A DNA stretch of 64,000 bases from Vibrio cyclitrophicus (GTDB lineage: Bacteria; Pseudomonadota; Gammaproteobacteria; Enterobacterales; Vibrionaceae), in contig NZ_AP025481.1 in NCBI RefSeq assembly GCF_024347435.1, positions 1,612,001 through 1,676,000 on the forward strand. The letters are read 5' to 3'. Shown piece by piece: positions 27,009-35,978 of this stretch; the first letter of the stretch is position 1; every line of letters starts with the position of its first letter. The notes beneath the pieces were generated by a model. The model saw only the letters and a list, made by a program, of their open reading frames with translations, had not been told where the DNA came from and made no database searches. Made by a program: the position numbers and the translations under genes.

Positions 27009-28276
27009 AGTGTTGAACTCGTACTCAAATCTAAGCCAAAGCGTTTGGTTACATCGAGAGCACTGTGGACACCATCTTCGTGGAACCCGTTATACCAGTA
27101 CGCGCCGGCGAAGTGAGTCTGGTTTTTGCCACAGATCTGTTCGCGCTTGTGCTGAGCTTCTACCGTGTTCGAGTTCAGTACCGGGTGATGATAAACAAAG
27201 CTGCGAATGATTTTTTCTGGGTCGATGGCTTCGCTTTGATTCAAGGTGACACAGAAGGTGTCTTGACTTTCGATACCTTGCAGAATGTTCATGTTGTAAG
27301 TGACACAGGCTGGCCTTTTACTGTCGCCATCCAACATGTAGTTCCAACTTGCCCAAGCCAGTTTTCTGTCTGGCAATAAGCGAGTATCTGTGTGCAGAAC
27401 TACTTCGTTACGGCTGTATGGGATCTCCCCTAGAACCTGTTGTTCTTGCTCTGTCGCATCGCCGAGTAAATGTAGCGCTTGATCTGAGTGACATGCAAAT
27501 ATCACTTCGTCGAAATTTTGAGTGCCGCCATCTTTGAATTCAATCGTTATACCTGATTCTTGGCGAGTCACTTGCTTAATCGATGTGTTCAAAGCGACGG
27601 GTTTGCTCAAGCGTGAAAGGATAATTTCCACGTAAGAGCGAGAACCCTTAGGAATCACATACCACTGAGGGCGATTCGCGATATCTAATAGTCCGTGGTT
27701 ATAGAAAAATTGAATGAAGAACTTAAGCTCAAACTCTTCCATCTCTTTTAAGCTTGTGGACCAAATAGCGGCACCCATTGGAAGAATATAGTGCTGGCTG
27801 AAAAAATCTGAAAACTGGTTATCGCGTAGGAAAGTGCCAAGGGTTACATCAGGCGTGAATTTGTTACTTTCGAACTGAGCTTTACACAGCTTGTTGAACT
27901 TTAGAATGTCGGAGACTAAAGACCAGAACTGAGGTTTGAAAATGTTGCTTCTTTGAGCGAATAACGAATTAATGCTGTGGCCGTTGTATTCAAACTTAGT
28001 CGTCGTGTTATGGACGCTAAAGCTCATCTCGGTTGGTTGTCTTTCTATGCCTAACTGCTTAAGCAGTTGGTTAAAGTTTGGATAGGTTCTGTCGTTAAAA
28101 ACGATGAAACCAGTATCTATTGAAAACGCCGTGCCTTGATGTTCAATATCAACCGTGGCGGTGTGACCACCGACGTAGTCATTTTTTTCGAATACCGTTA
28201 CGTCGTGGTGTTTATCTAATATGTGTGCGCAAGTCAGTCCAGAAATACCTGAACCTATAATGGCGATTTTCTTCAT
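27005..28276 (-). CDS. NAD(P)/FAD-dependent oxidoreductase (amine-oxidase-like, lipid cluster)
   Basis: About 423 residues. The dinucleotide loop IIGSGISGLTCAHIL opens the protein, followed by FEKNDYVGGHTATV, which is typical of the flavin amine oxidase/phytoene-desaturase-like group. The C-terminal HFAGAYWYNGFHEDGVHSA motif closes the FAD site and is characteristic of the subfamily paired with DUF1365 and CFA synthase. ATG 28276, two bases after the SDR stop, is preferred over a start 33 bases upstream. The likely role is oxidation or desaturation of a modified acyl chain. Confidence 0.9.
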   Translation of the reverse strand: MKKIAIIGSGISGLTCAHILDKHHDVTVFEKNDYVGGHTATVDIEHQGTAFSIDTGFIVFNDRTYPNFNQLLKQLGIERQPTEMSFSVHNTTTKFEYNGHSINSLFAQRSNIFKPQFWSLVSDILKFNKLCKAQFESNKFTPDVTLGTFLRDNQFSDFFSQHYILPMGAAIWSTSLKEMEEFELKFFIQFFYNHGLLDIANRPQWYVIPKGSRSYVEIILSRLSKPVALNTSIKQVTRQESGITIEFKDGGTQNFDEVIFACHSDQALHLLGDATEQEQQVLGEIPYSRNEVVLHTDTRLLPDRKLAWASWNYMLDGDSKRPACVTYNMNILQGIESQDTFCVTLNQSEAIDPEKIIRSFVYHHPVLNSNTVEAQHKREQICGKNQTHFAGAYWYNGFHEDGVHSALDVTKRFGLDLSTSSTL

Positions 28277-28278
28277 TG

Positions 28279-29010
28279 TTATACCATCCTTGAAGCGAGT
28301 TTTTGCCAAACTGAAGTTGGAAGCATTCTGAGTAGCTTCATCAACATAATGAATCGTCTTGGGAAATCAATTTCACTCTTTCCTTGAGCAATACCTTTTA
28401 CAATTCTCTGAGTTGCAGCTTCGCTACTAATAATCATAGGCATAGAGAAAGAGTTTCGCTCGGTAAGTGGTGTCTCAACAAAGCCTGGATGCACAATTGA
28501 GACATGAATATTGTGTTTTGCTAGGTCAACCGACAGGGTTCTTCCTAAATACGTCAGTGCCGCCTTTGAAGCGCCATAAGCTTCTGCTCTGGGTAGAGGG
28601 AGAAAATTGGCGCTTGAGCTGACTAGTACCAAGCGACCACCAGGCTTAATGTTTTTTAACCACGACTTAAGCGCATAACCGATTGATATCAGATTAATAT
28701 TGATAACACGTTCGAATAGCTCGGCATCAAAGTTAATTGGGTCATCAATGTATTCACAATCTCCGGCGTTCAAAATCAACAGGTCGAGAGGTTCATTTTG
28801 GTTGAGTTCTGGGAAATTATGGTAATCAGTTAAATCAAAACAGAGTGGCGTAATTGACGGATGGGACAGGTCTGTCTCGTGAGAATCAACGAGAGCCTGT
28901 AACTTTTCCGCGCTACGTCCGCAAGCGATGACTTGATGTCCTTGCTGGGCATAGTCCTTGGACAGTGATTGGCCGATACCTGAGGTCGCGCCAGTAATCA
29001 TAATACGCAT
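28279..29010 (-). CDS. SDR family NAD(P)-dependent oxidoreductase in the ChrR-linked block
   Basis: 243 residues: cofactor loop ITGATSGIGQSLSKDY, LILNAGDCEY (NNAG equivalent), active-site Ser in VLVSSSANFLPL, catalytic YGASKAAL (YxxxK) and VHPGFVETPL. It is a typical member of the cluster and corresponds to the SDR in the Rhodobacter sigmaE regulon. Its ATG overlaps the last base of the NTF2-like gene, and the FAD gene follows after two bases, so it is translated within one operon. Confidence 0.92.
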   Translation of the reverse strand: MRIMITGATSGIGQSLSKDYAQQGHQVIACGRSAEKLQALVDSHETDLSHPSITPLCFDLTDYHNFPELNQNEPLDLLILNAGDCEYIDDPINFDAELFERVININLISIGYALKSWLKNIKPGGRLVLVSSSANFLPLPRAEAYGASKAALTYLGRTLSVDLAKHNIHVSIVHPGFVETPLTERNSFSMPMIISSEAATQRIVKGIAQGKSEIDFPRRFIMLMKLLRMLPTSVWQKLASRMV

Positions 29011-29441
29011 TAGCGGCTCGCTCTTTTCTTGATGGATTTGATCGCGCAGCCTAACACTGGGATATGTTCATATAGCATAGCGCCAACGTCGAGATAGTCT
29101 CTGTGATAGACCACTTGATCGTCGAGCATTTTCAGGTGGCTGTGCCCTTGCACTTCGATTGGTTTTTGACCGTTCAGCTGTTTGTGAGAAAACTGCATGG
29201 TCCAATATACTGACGCTTCATTATTTGCCTCAAAGGCGTGCTCGATATGAAAGTTACAGCTTGTCACTTGTGTATAAATGTTCTCAAAATAATGGGTTAG
29301 TTCATCAATTCCGCTGACGTGATGCAGCGGATCTTGGAATTCGACATCAGAGTGATAAACCGTTCTTAGTATGTCGAAGCTGTCTGTTCCGAGTTCTTGA
29401 TACATGTTGAGAAAGTTATTAAGCCAGAGAGAGTTATCCAT
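29010..29441 (-). CDS. NTF2-like/SnoaL-like small protein
   Basis: 143 residues with the cone-shaped NTF2 fold pattern: HSDVEFQDPLHHVSGIDELTHYF followed by alternating beta strands such as EVQGHSHLKMLDDQVVYHRDYLD. The family provides small hydrophobic pockets for isomerases, cyclases or chaperone-like roles. It is the link between photolyase and SDR in this operon and is conserved in that place. No catalytic assignment is possible. Confidence 0.85.
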   Translation of the reverse strand: MDNSLWLNNFLNMYQELGTDSFDILRTVYHSDVEFQDPLHHVSGIDELTHYFENIYTQVTSCNFHIEHAFEANNEASVYWTMQFSHKQLNGQKPIEVQGHSHLKMLDDQVVYHRDYLDVGAMLYEHIPVLGCAIKSIKKRASR

Positions 29442-29455
29442 AATCTACACTCTAA

Positions 29456-30886
29456 TTATTTGAAAAAGGCTAAGGCTCTCAATCGTGCTTCTTTGTGTTC
29501 AACGATGGGTTGCCAGTATTCACTGTTTAATCCGTTTTTCTTGATGTAGTCATGCGGGAAGTGCACATGCTTATCCGGAATTTTTTGCAGCTCTGGTATG
29601 TACTTACGAATAAAAATTCCTTTTGGATCAAACTTTTCGCTTTGCGTGATTGGATTGAAAATTCGAAAGTAAGGTTGAGCATCACAACCAGTGCTCGAAG
29701 CCCACTGCCAGCCACCGTTGTTCGCACTAAAATCGCCATCGATAAGGTGCGACATAAAAAATCTCTCTCCCCAGCGCCAGTCAATCAACAGGTGTTTGGT
29801 AAGGAAGCTCGCCACCACCATTCTCAATCTGTTGTGCATCCAACCTGTCTCAACCAATTGACGCATTGCCGCATCAACCAATGGATAGCCAGTTTTACCT
29901 TCACACCAAGCTTTGAAACTTGGGTGATCTTGATACCAATCTAAGCCATTATATTTCTGTTGAAAGTTAGCACCTTTAACCAGTCTAGGATGGTGGAACA
30001 TTAAATGCTTGTAAAAATCTCGCCAAATCAATTCATTGAGCCAAGAAAAAGCGGGCAGTTGAGTATCAAACAACAAATCGGGCTGTTGTTGAATCAGCTG
30101 AATCGCTAGCCAGCGCGGACTGACCGCACCAATCGTTAAGTATGGCGACAGGCCAGAGGTTCCTTTGATCGAAGGAATGTCTCTAAATTTGCCATAGTCG
30201 TTAACTTTGTTGGCTAAGAAGTTTGGGATCACGCTATTTAGTACATCTTGGCTTAGTGGCCAACGATCTGAATCAACACGCGGAAAGTCAAAGTCGTACT
30301 CATCAGAAAGCTTATGAGGAGTAAGATCGCCAGACAACTGGGTGTTAAGACGCTCGGTCTGTGTAGGCTCTGCTTGTATGATTGGAGCTGGGCTACACTG
30401 GATCCCTTTGACTTGCACTTCTTTTAACCAGGCGTTTTTGAATGGCGTGAAAACTTTGAACATCTCGCCTTGTTTATTCAAAACACTGCCCAAGGGAAGA
30501 ATGGTGTCGCAGTCGGTCATTTTCAGTTTGATACCGCTAGCGATTAAACGTTTGTCACGTAACTGCTCGTCTACTTCAGGCTCAGAGTTAGTGTAAACAC
30601 ACTTGGCATCGAGCTCATTGTATAAACGAGTGAGTTGTGCGGCTTGGTCGTCAAAGTCGGTCGCTTTCAGATGCAGCAAAGTTATCCCAAATTCAGCAAG
30701 CTGCAATTCAAGTTGCTTGAGATGGCGATAAATAAAATCAGCTTTTATTGGTGCGAGATCATGTTGTTGCCATTGTTGCGGGGTTGAGATGAAAACGGCG
30801 TTAGTTACACCGTTTTCAACTGCCGCGACGAGCGCTGGGTTATCGTGAATCCGCAGATCTCGTCTTATCCATAGAATGTCGCTCAA
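29456..30886 (-). CDS. phrB: Deoxyribodipyrimidine photo-lyase (class I CPD)
   Basis: 476 residues, the usual length. The N-terminal antenna-binding domain starts ILWIRRDLRIHDNPAL, and the FAD domain contains GWMHNRLRMVVASFL and the diagnostic NNGGWQWASSTGCDAQPYFR. It repairs UV-induced cyclobutane pyrimidine dimers with visible light. Its ATG overlaps the stop of the DUF523/DUF1722 gene by 4 bases. Photolyase is a core member of the sigmaE-ChrR regulon, linking singlet-oxygen signalling with light damage repair. Confidence 0.95.
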   Translation of the reverse strand: MSDILWIRRDLRIHDNPALVAAVENGVTNAVFISTPQQWQQHDLAPIKADFIYRHLKQLELQLAEFGITLLHLKATDFDDQAAQLTRLYNELDAKCVYTNSEPEVDEQLRDKRLIASGIKLKMTDCDTILPLGSVLNKQGEMFKVFTPFKNAWLKEVQVKGIQCSPAPIIQAEPTQTERLNTQLSGDLTPHKLSDEYDFDFPRVDSDRWPLSQDVLNSVIPNFLANKVNDYGKFRDIPSIKGTSGLSPYLTIGAVSPRWLAIQLIQQQPDLLFDTQLPAFSWLNELIWRDFYKHLMFHHPRLVKGANFQQKYNGLDWYQDHPSFKAWCEGKTGYPLVDAAMRQLVETGWMHNRLRMVVASFLTKHLLIDWRWGERFFMSHLIDGDFSANNGGWQWASSTGCDAQPYFRIFNPITQSEKFDPKGIFIRKYIPELQKIPDKHVHFPHDYIKKNGLNSEYWQPIVEHKEARLRALAFFK

Positions 30887-31830
30887 TATCCGTATCTCAG
30901 TTTAAGTTCTTGTGGATGAGGGTTCAGGTAAACCTGTGATTCTAAGTACTCGTTTGGGTATTCCATCAAGTAGTGGTTAATCAAGGTTAATGGGACTAAC
31001 AGAGGAACTAGCCCTTCTCTGAATGATGAAATTTGATTGGTGAGTTCTTGTTTGTGAGCGCTGCTCAGCTGTTTTTTAAAGTAACCTTGCAAGTGATGCA
31101 AAGTATTAGCGTGGCTACCGCGATTCGCGTGATGAGATAAGGCGGTCATCAACCCTTCAATGTATTGGTTTGCTAATTCATCAATTTCAAGTTCATTGCC
31201 AGCTAGCAATTTGCCAAGGCTCTTGTACCCTTCAACGTGGTGACACATCACCAAATACTTGTGCGCACTGTGGAATTGAATCAATTTGTGTTTGGTAACG
31301 CCCTCGTCGACAAGATCCAGCCACTTTTGATAAGTGAAAACTCGTGTCATGAAGTTTTCACGTAGAATTGGGTCGTTGAGGCGGCCATTCTCTTCAACAG
31401 GAAGTAAAGGGTTACCATCCATTATTTGTTGGGTGAACATGCCGACACCTGTCGATTCAGAACCGCGACCGTGGTGGTGATAAATCTTTACTCGCTCCAT
31501 ACCGCAGGTAGGACTTTTTTGGCAAACAATGAAACCAGCAATGTGCTGATTGGCCTTCGAGTAGTTTTGTCCGAACTCGATAAGTTCGTTGGTCACATCG
31601 CCTGAACCATCAGGACGAGAAACATGGATGACGTCATCTAACATTCTTGTTTGGCGAATAGTAGGGCGAGGCGTTGGAAGGCCGATTGCCATTTCTGGGC
31701 ATACAGGTTCTAACTCAACATAATCTGCAAGATCATCTGTACAAAAACGAGAGCGTTTATGACCAGTATCGAAGCGTACTTTGTGTCCTGCAACACATGC
31801 GCTGATACCTATTTTAATTTTCTTTTCCAT
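30883..31830 (-). CDS. DUF523 and DUF1722 domain protein (YbgA-like)
   Basis: 315 residues: the N-terminal DUF523 has ISACVAGHKVRFDTGHKRS, ELEPVCPEMAIGLPTPR and CQKSPTCGMERVKIY with conserved cysteines, possibly for a metal or cluster; the C-terminal DUF1722 (YbgA) covers about 190-310 (KLIQFHSAHKYLVMCHH). It starts the photolyase operon after a 175-bp gap from chrR, so this gap may carry a sigmaE-dependent promoter. Recent work on other members links DUF523 to thiouracil desulfuration, but that cannot be verified here. Confidence 0.9.
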   Translation of the reverse strand: MEKKIKIGISACVAGHKVRFDTGHKRSRFCTDDLADYVELEPVCPEMAIGLPTPRPTIRQTRMLDDVIHVSRPDGSGDVTNELIEFGQNYSKANQHIAGFIVCQKSPTCGMERVKIYHHHGRGSESTGVGMFTQQIMDGNPLLPVEENGRLNDPILRENFMTRVFTYQKWLDLVDEGVTKHKLIQFHSAHKYLVMCHHVEGYKSLGKLLAGNELEIDELANQYIEGLMTALSHHANRGSHANTLHHLQGYFKKQLSSAHKQELTNQISSFREGLVPLLVPLTLINHYLMEYPNEYLESQVYLNPHPQELKLRYGY

Positions 31831-31958
31831 TGGCCAACTCCTTTGCTCTTGCTCTGAGCTATTTATTATATTTCAACATTGCTAATCGTACTTACTGAGC
31901 CAAGTTGTTTTCAAGTCTCAATATTGTCGATGTTTTAATCCAGTGATATTAACGATTT

Positions 31959-31983
31959 ACAGGATGGCTTAATGCCATCCTGT
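31959..31983 (-). terminator. Hairpin after chrR without a clear T tract
   Basis: ACAGGATGGC/GCCATCCTGT forms a perfect 10-bp stem with a 5-base loop 20 bases after the chrR stop. On the minus strand it is followed by AAATCG, so it may only partly terminate or may protect the upstream mRNA. Confidence 0.5.
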
Positions 31984-32005
31984 ATATTTATAGCGTGCAA
32001 CTGGA

Positions 32006-32728
32006 TTAATAGATATACCTGCCGAGTGGATTGAATAACTGGCTTACACCTTTTGTGAAGTAAAGCGCATCACTCGAAACAGTCAAACAAACACAACCTT
32101 CTTTGGTCGCTGGTTGATGAGTATGATTACCGTCCAACCAGATGAAATCACCTTTGTTGTAGACGCCCATTTCATCTTCGAAGCTACCTTCTAAAAGTAG
32201 TGTGATCTCGAAGCCCTTATGAGTGTGGCAAGGTACCTTTCCATCTTTGTCGATGTGTAACAAACTCGTGTGGTGTGCCTCGTCATCAAAATCCAATCTC
32301 GCTCGCGAAATTTTTCCTAAATTCATCCAATCTTTTCTTGTCACCGAACTCAATGCTCTTGGAATAGTGAACGTGGTGTCGGCGATGGTTACTTTCTGCA
32401 GTTCAGGTGTCACCTCAACTGATTGAGATGGATCGGATGTTATCTGCGCTATAGCTTCGAAATCAAAATCACTATTTTCGGACAGGAATTTTTCTATATC
32501 CAAATCTATTTCTTCGTTAGAGAATGATTGATCTTCTGACAACACGCGTTGACCCGATTCTTCTGCATCAAAAACATTATTTGCCGCTTCTGCGGTCAAT
32601 TGATTTACTTGTTGCTGGCAGTGTTCACACAGTTCAACGTGGCTTGATACGATCAAGGAAACTGAATCGGCTAGAGTGCCATCGACAAAGTCTTTCAACA
32701 TTGCTGCGTTTGGATGATGTTTAATCAT
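32006..32728 (-). CDS. chrR: ChrR-type cupin anti-sigma factor
   Basis: 240 residues. The N-terminal zinc anti-sigma domain has HPNAAMLKDFVDGTL and the HxxxCxxC motif at His30, Cys34 and Cys37 (SSHVELCEHCQQ). The C-terminal cupin domain (about 145-225) contains HTHKGFEITLLLEGSF and GDFIWLDGNHTHQP with metal-ligand histidines. In Rhodobacter ChrR holds sigmaE inactive through the zinc domain, and the cupin domain is needed for the singlet-oxygen response. It overlaps the sigma gene by 8 bases, the usual coupling. Confidence 0.94.
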   Translation of the reverse strand: MIKHHPNAAMLKDFVDGTLADSVSLIVSSHVELCEHCQQQVNQLTAEAANNVFDAEESGQRVLSEDQSFSNEEIDLDIEKFLSENSDFDFEAIAQITSDPSQSVEVTPELQKVTIADTTFTIPRALSSVTRKDWMNLGKISRARLDFDDEAHHTSLLHIDKDGKVPCHTHKGFEITLLLEGSFEDEMGVYNKGDFIWLDGNHTHQPATKEGCVCLTVSSDALYFTKGVSQLFNPLGRYIY

Positions 32729-33368
32729 GACTTTGGTCCCCCATGTGAACCTTGAGTTTGGCTAAAGCGAGTCTTAGTCGCGATTTCACTGTTCCGAGCG
32801 GAACGCCGAGTTGTTGTGCGAGCTGTTCTTGAGATAGCTCCTGAAAATACACACCTTTGACAATCGTTTTTTGAGCTAGAGGCAGCTTCTCAATTTGAGT
32901 CATTACGTGACGACTCATCAAATGATCACCAAAAGGCAATTCTTCATTCTGAGACTCGGCCACCATCGCATCAATTGGCCAAATGTCGTCGGCGATCGTT
33001 TGTTCTGCTTTTGCTTTGACCTTTCTCAACATGTCGAAGGCAGCATTTCGCATCACGGTGTAAACCCAAGTGGTCGCTGCACCTTTCTCTTGGTTGTAAA
33101 GATGTGCTTTCTTCCACACATTGGTCATAGTGTCTTGAACTAGCTCGTTAGCCGCGGCTTCGCTACCTAACTTGTTAATGCCAAAACGTTTTATCTTCGG
33201 AGCGAAGAATTTGAACAAACAGGTAAAAGCCTGCTTGTCTCGGTCTGTACCAACCAAAATTAGCCAGCTTGAGAGCTCTGTAGGTACTTTGTTGTTGGTA
33301 GGTGAGTTATTGTCGGGAATAATGACTTGCTCCTTGCCTATCCCTAAACTTCTGCTTTCCACTTGCAT
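32721..33368 (-). CDS. ECF RNA polymerase sigma factor, ChrR-regulated (RpoE-type)
   Basis: 215 residues. Region 2 lies at about 45-115 (ELVQDTMTNVWKKAHLY, WVYTVMRNAAFDMLRK) and region 4 at about 150-205 with the helix-turn-helix QLAQQLGVPLGTVKSRLRLAL. The overlapping anti-sigma gene of ChrR type defines this as the ECF group that answers singlet oxygen, distinct from the envelope-stress RpoE of vibrios. A candidate self-recognised promoter lies just upstream, so it probably autoregulates. Confidence 0.94.
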   Translation of the reverse strand: MQVESRSLGIGKEQVIIPDNNSPTNNKVPTELSSWLILVGTDRDKQAFTCLFKFFAPKIKRFGINKLGSEAAANELVQDTMTNVWKKAHLYNQEKGAATTWVYTVMRNAAFDMLRKVKAKAEQTIADDIWPIDAMVAESQNEELPFGDHLMSRHVMTQIEKLPLAQKTIVKGVYFQELSQEQLAQQLGVPLGTVKSRLRLALAKLKVHMGDQSHD

Positions 33369-33399
33369 AGCAAATTACCGCTGTTCGAATTTGATTGGC

Positions 33400-33427
33400 A
33401 TTACGTGGTTAAAGAGGAGAGGGATCA
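33400..33427 (-). promoter_or_regulatory. Candidate sigmaE-type promoter of the sigma-chrR operon
   Basis: On the minus strand TGATCC (33427-33422), a 16-base spacer and CGTAAT (33405-33400) lie 32 bases before the start codon. TGATCC matches the -35 element known for Rhodobacter sigmaE promoters, while the -10 match is looser. Confidence 0.55.
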
Positions 33428-33478
33428 CTTTTAATTAAAATAATTTCTACTATACAAAATTATAGTGAATAAAAGTGT

Positions 33479-34099
33479 TTATTGCCCCGTAATGATTTGA
33501 TTCAAAAAAGGAACTAGTGATGGAAAGCTGGTTGGCTCAGTGAATTTTGTTTTCTTTTCTATAGGGATAGGCATTATCTCAAGCAACCGAGCGCATATCC
33601 ATTGTGAGCTCTCAAAATCAGGGGTCGGGTAGAGGTTTCTGATTGAGTCGTGGTCGCGAAACAGTTGCACCAAGAACGCTGTTACCACATTAGGGACTTT
33701 GTACTCAAGCTCAGGCCAGTGAGGCATTGAACTAAATCTACTCTTAATTAAACCGTCTTGAGAACGAAAAGACGAATGAAGTTGGACAAGCTCTTGTCCC
33801 TCGACATCGATTTCTAAAATTTGATCATCAGACATATTGAAATCGACAATAGAAACTTTTGTTCCCCAGTAACTATGGTGTTCTGAATTTGAATTGTCTT
33901 GAGTGGCGAGAATAAAACCATCCCCCTGTGCCGCTTGAGCGACCATGGCAAGGTACTTAGGCTCAAAAATGCGTAATCTTTGTCGGCCTCCAGGCAAAAG
34001 AAAGATGGGGAGAGGAAACACGGCGAGTTCTGGAGAAGACTTTACAGGTGTTTCTAATTCGTCTTTTGTCTGTGTGGTCTTGTTGAGTGAGTTCGGCAC
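33479..34099 (-). CDS. LON substrate-binding (N-terminal) domain protein
   Basis: 206 residues with the LON_substr_bdg layout: VFPLPIFLLPGGRQRLRIFEPKYLAMV early and repeated beta strands, with no ATPase or protease domain. Such stand-alone proteins may act as adaptors or simply bind unfolded peptides. It lies 110 bases upstream of the sigma gene on the same strand, at the usual edge of this cluster in vibrios, and may share its regulation. The function is not established. Confidence 0.88.
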   Translation of the reverse strand: MPNSLNKTTQTKDELETPVKSSPELAVFPLPIFLLPGGRQRLRIFEPKYLAMVAQAAQGDGFILATQDNSNSEHHSYWGTKVSIVDFNMSDDQILEIDVEGQELVQLHSSFRSQDGLIKSRFSSMPHWPELEYKVPNVVTAFLVQLFRDHDSIRNLYPTPDFESSQWICARLLEIMPIPIEKKTKFTEPTSFPSLVPFLNQIITGQ

Positions 34100-34422
34100 A
34101 TAGTACTCCTTAGTTCAAATTTAATGTGAACAGATATACGGGGTATTTCTGGTGTTCGATCAATTTGTTGTAATGAGTACCTCTGAGCGTTTCTAGAATA
34201 GCTACTTTACTGAGGTCTGATCGATATCTCACGGAGGAGTGACTGAGTGAAAAATCGAACCCTATGTTTTTTGTTGCACCTGTTCATAAATTCATTGATT
34301 TAACCTTCTTTCATTGACGTCATTAGGTAATATATGAACAAATAGTAAGCGAGTGGATAGCAGCCAAGCGGTCCTTCTATCTAACGTTCTTCTTTACCTA
34401 ACATCACATCAAAGGAATGGTC
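34100..34422. other. Intergenic region between divergent genes
   Basis: This 323-bp gap separates the LON-domain gene (minus) and the tautomerase-like gene (plus), so it must hold both promoters. It is AT-rich. I see no convincing operator, RNA gene or coding frame. Confidence 0.6.
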
Positions 34423-34809
34423 ATGATTGTTATTTATGGTATCAAAGAGTGCTTAAATCCAATTAAGTTGCAGCTATCTAACGTGTTGCAGCAATGCTTA
34501 AACAGTGAGATGGGGTTGCCCGATGACAAGCGAGCCCATCGGTTTGTGCCGTTGGAAAGGGATGACTTCTTTTACCCAGAGGGTAGAACCGACGCATACA
34601 CGGTTATCGAAATCAACATGATGGAAGGTCGGGCGGTAAATACTAAAAAGCGTCTGATTAAGAAAATATTCTCCGAAATAGAAAAGCAACTCTCTATCTC
34701 TCCTATTGATATCGAAATCACCATTAAAGAGCAGCCATCGCACTGTTGGGGATTCCGAGGAATGACCGGTGATGAAGCTCAAGACCTTAAGTATAAAGTA
34801 AAAGTCTAG
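34423..34809 (+). CDS. Tautomerase family protein lacking the N-terminal proline
   Basis: 128 residues resembling the Tautomerase_2 group: AHRFVPLERDDFFYPEGRTDAYTVIEI and the late CWGFRGMTGDEA. The catalytic Pro1 of tautomerases is not present after the initiator (MIVIYGIKE), so it is either a structural relative or uses other residues. ATG 34423 gives proper spacing from AAAGGA; ATG 34417 lies too close to it. It stands alone and no pathway is suggested by the neighbours. Confidence 0.82.
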   Translation: MIVIYGIKECLNPIKLQLSNVLQQCLNSEMGLPDDKRAHRFVPLERDDFFYPEGRTDAYTVIEINMMEGRAVNTKKRLIKKIFSEIEKQLSISPIDIEITIKEQPSHCWGFRGMTGDEAQDLKYKVKV

Positions 34810-34913
34810 ATTTAACCCTGTTTGATAGCGGCTTCAGAATTGGTTTCTAGGCCGCTCGCTTAACTCTAACTCTTTTGTAGAACTTTCGGCTTTTTGTCTC
34901 TTTAGGTCTTTAA

Positions 34914-35735
34914 CTAACCCTCACTACTCTCTTTCAAATATTGATGCCAATTCGCGTTAATCACATCGAAGTGCTCCACGCAGAACTCTTTTCTATTTTT
35001 TAGGTAGTCATTTTCCACGTCATCGAGTAAGTTTTTATAAGCTTCAGGGTCGCTTCCATATACTAAACACAGAGTAGAGAAGTAACGTTGGAGATCAAAG
35101 CTGTGTTCATCAATGTATTCACCTAAATCGTAATATTCAGGACGGTCTTCTGACTCGAAAGCAAACATGTCAGCGGCACTAATTGCGGCATCTCCGCCGT
35201 GTTCTACATAGTTGAGCAACATGATGGTAGCGAGGTTATCAACGGCGTCCTCTTCCTTCCCCAAAATAGCAATTTTTTGATCTTCTATGTAAGCATGCCC
35301 AGCTTCGTGCAGTAGGGTGTGAAGTAAGGTATCGATAGCTCCAGTTTGTGCCGTTTTCCCGTACTCTTTTTCGTACTGATTCTTTTCAAAGTAAGTTAAC
35401 GATTCAGCATAAAAGCTATAAGGGATGAGCACTTGATGCGTTTGTGGATCGTAGAGTGGACCGTCTTCGTTGCCATATTGAATGGTTAATGGGTTATTAA
35501 ACATGAAGAGCTGATTGGATAGGTCAATCACGGTGTCGTTGACGCCACTAAGTTGAATCTCTTTTTTGATCTGTTGTTCTGCCTCAGTCTTAGGTGTCGA
35601 GTACTCAACAATAAGGTTATCAGGTAGCGTATTGACACGGGATGTTTCACTAGACACATAAGTTGTGGCGAACACAGAGCCAATGGCTAGGCTGTAGGTT
35701 AGTGCTCGTTTCTGCACGAGTTTAATGAATGTCAT
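34914..35735 (-). CDS. DUF4344 family putative zinc metallopeptidase
   Basis: 273 residues with a signal peptide (hydrophobic core at about 11-25) and the zinc motif HEAGH (His143, Glu144, His147), followed by EEDAVDNLATIML, where the third ligand is expected. Cysteines near 218 and 250 could form a periplasmic disulfide. The family is found in proteobacteria and cyanobacteria with no established substrate. A secreted or periplasmic location is likely. It is transcribed alone. Confidence 0.85.
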   Translation of the reverse strand: MTFIKLVQKRALTYSLAIGSVFATTYVSSETSRVNTLPDNLIVEYSTPKTEAEQQIKKEIQLSGVNDTVIDLSNQLFMFNNPLTIQYGNEDGPLYDPQTHQVLIPYSFYAESLTYFEKNQYEKEYGKTAQTGAIDTLLHTLLHEAGHAYIEDQKIAILGKEEDAVDNLATIMLLNYVEHGGDAAISAADMFAFESEDRPEYYDLGEYIDEHSFDLQRYFSTLCLVYGSDPEAYKNLLDDVENDYLKNRKEFCVEHFDVINANWHQYLKESSEG

Positions 35736-35978
35736 CGTAGATCCTTATGTGGTGGCACTAAGTTCTTTTTGCCGTTGGATTTTTGGTGAGTGGCACAGAC
35801 GAGTGAAACATCACTTATCGAGGGTTAATCTATTCTAGAATGATTATCGAGTGGTAATCAGTTTAGGTTATCTTTGATTCGATTGGCTATTTGTCAGATA
35901 AATTTCGGTTCAGGTAAAGCCTTGTGCTATACTCCGCGCCCCAATCCGAATTGGCTTGTTTAATCTTAGGAAATTATT

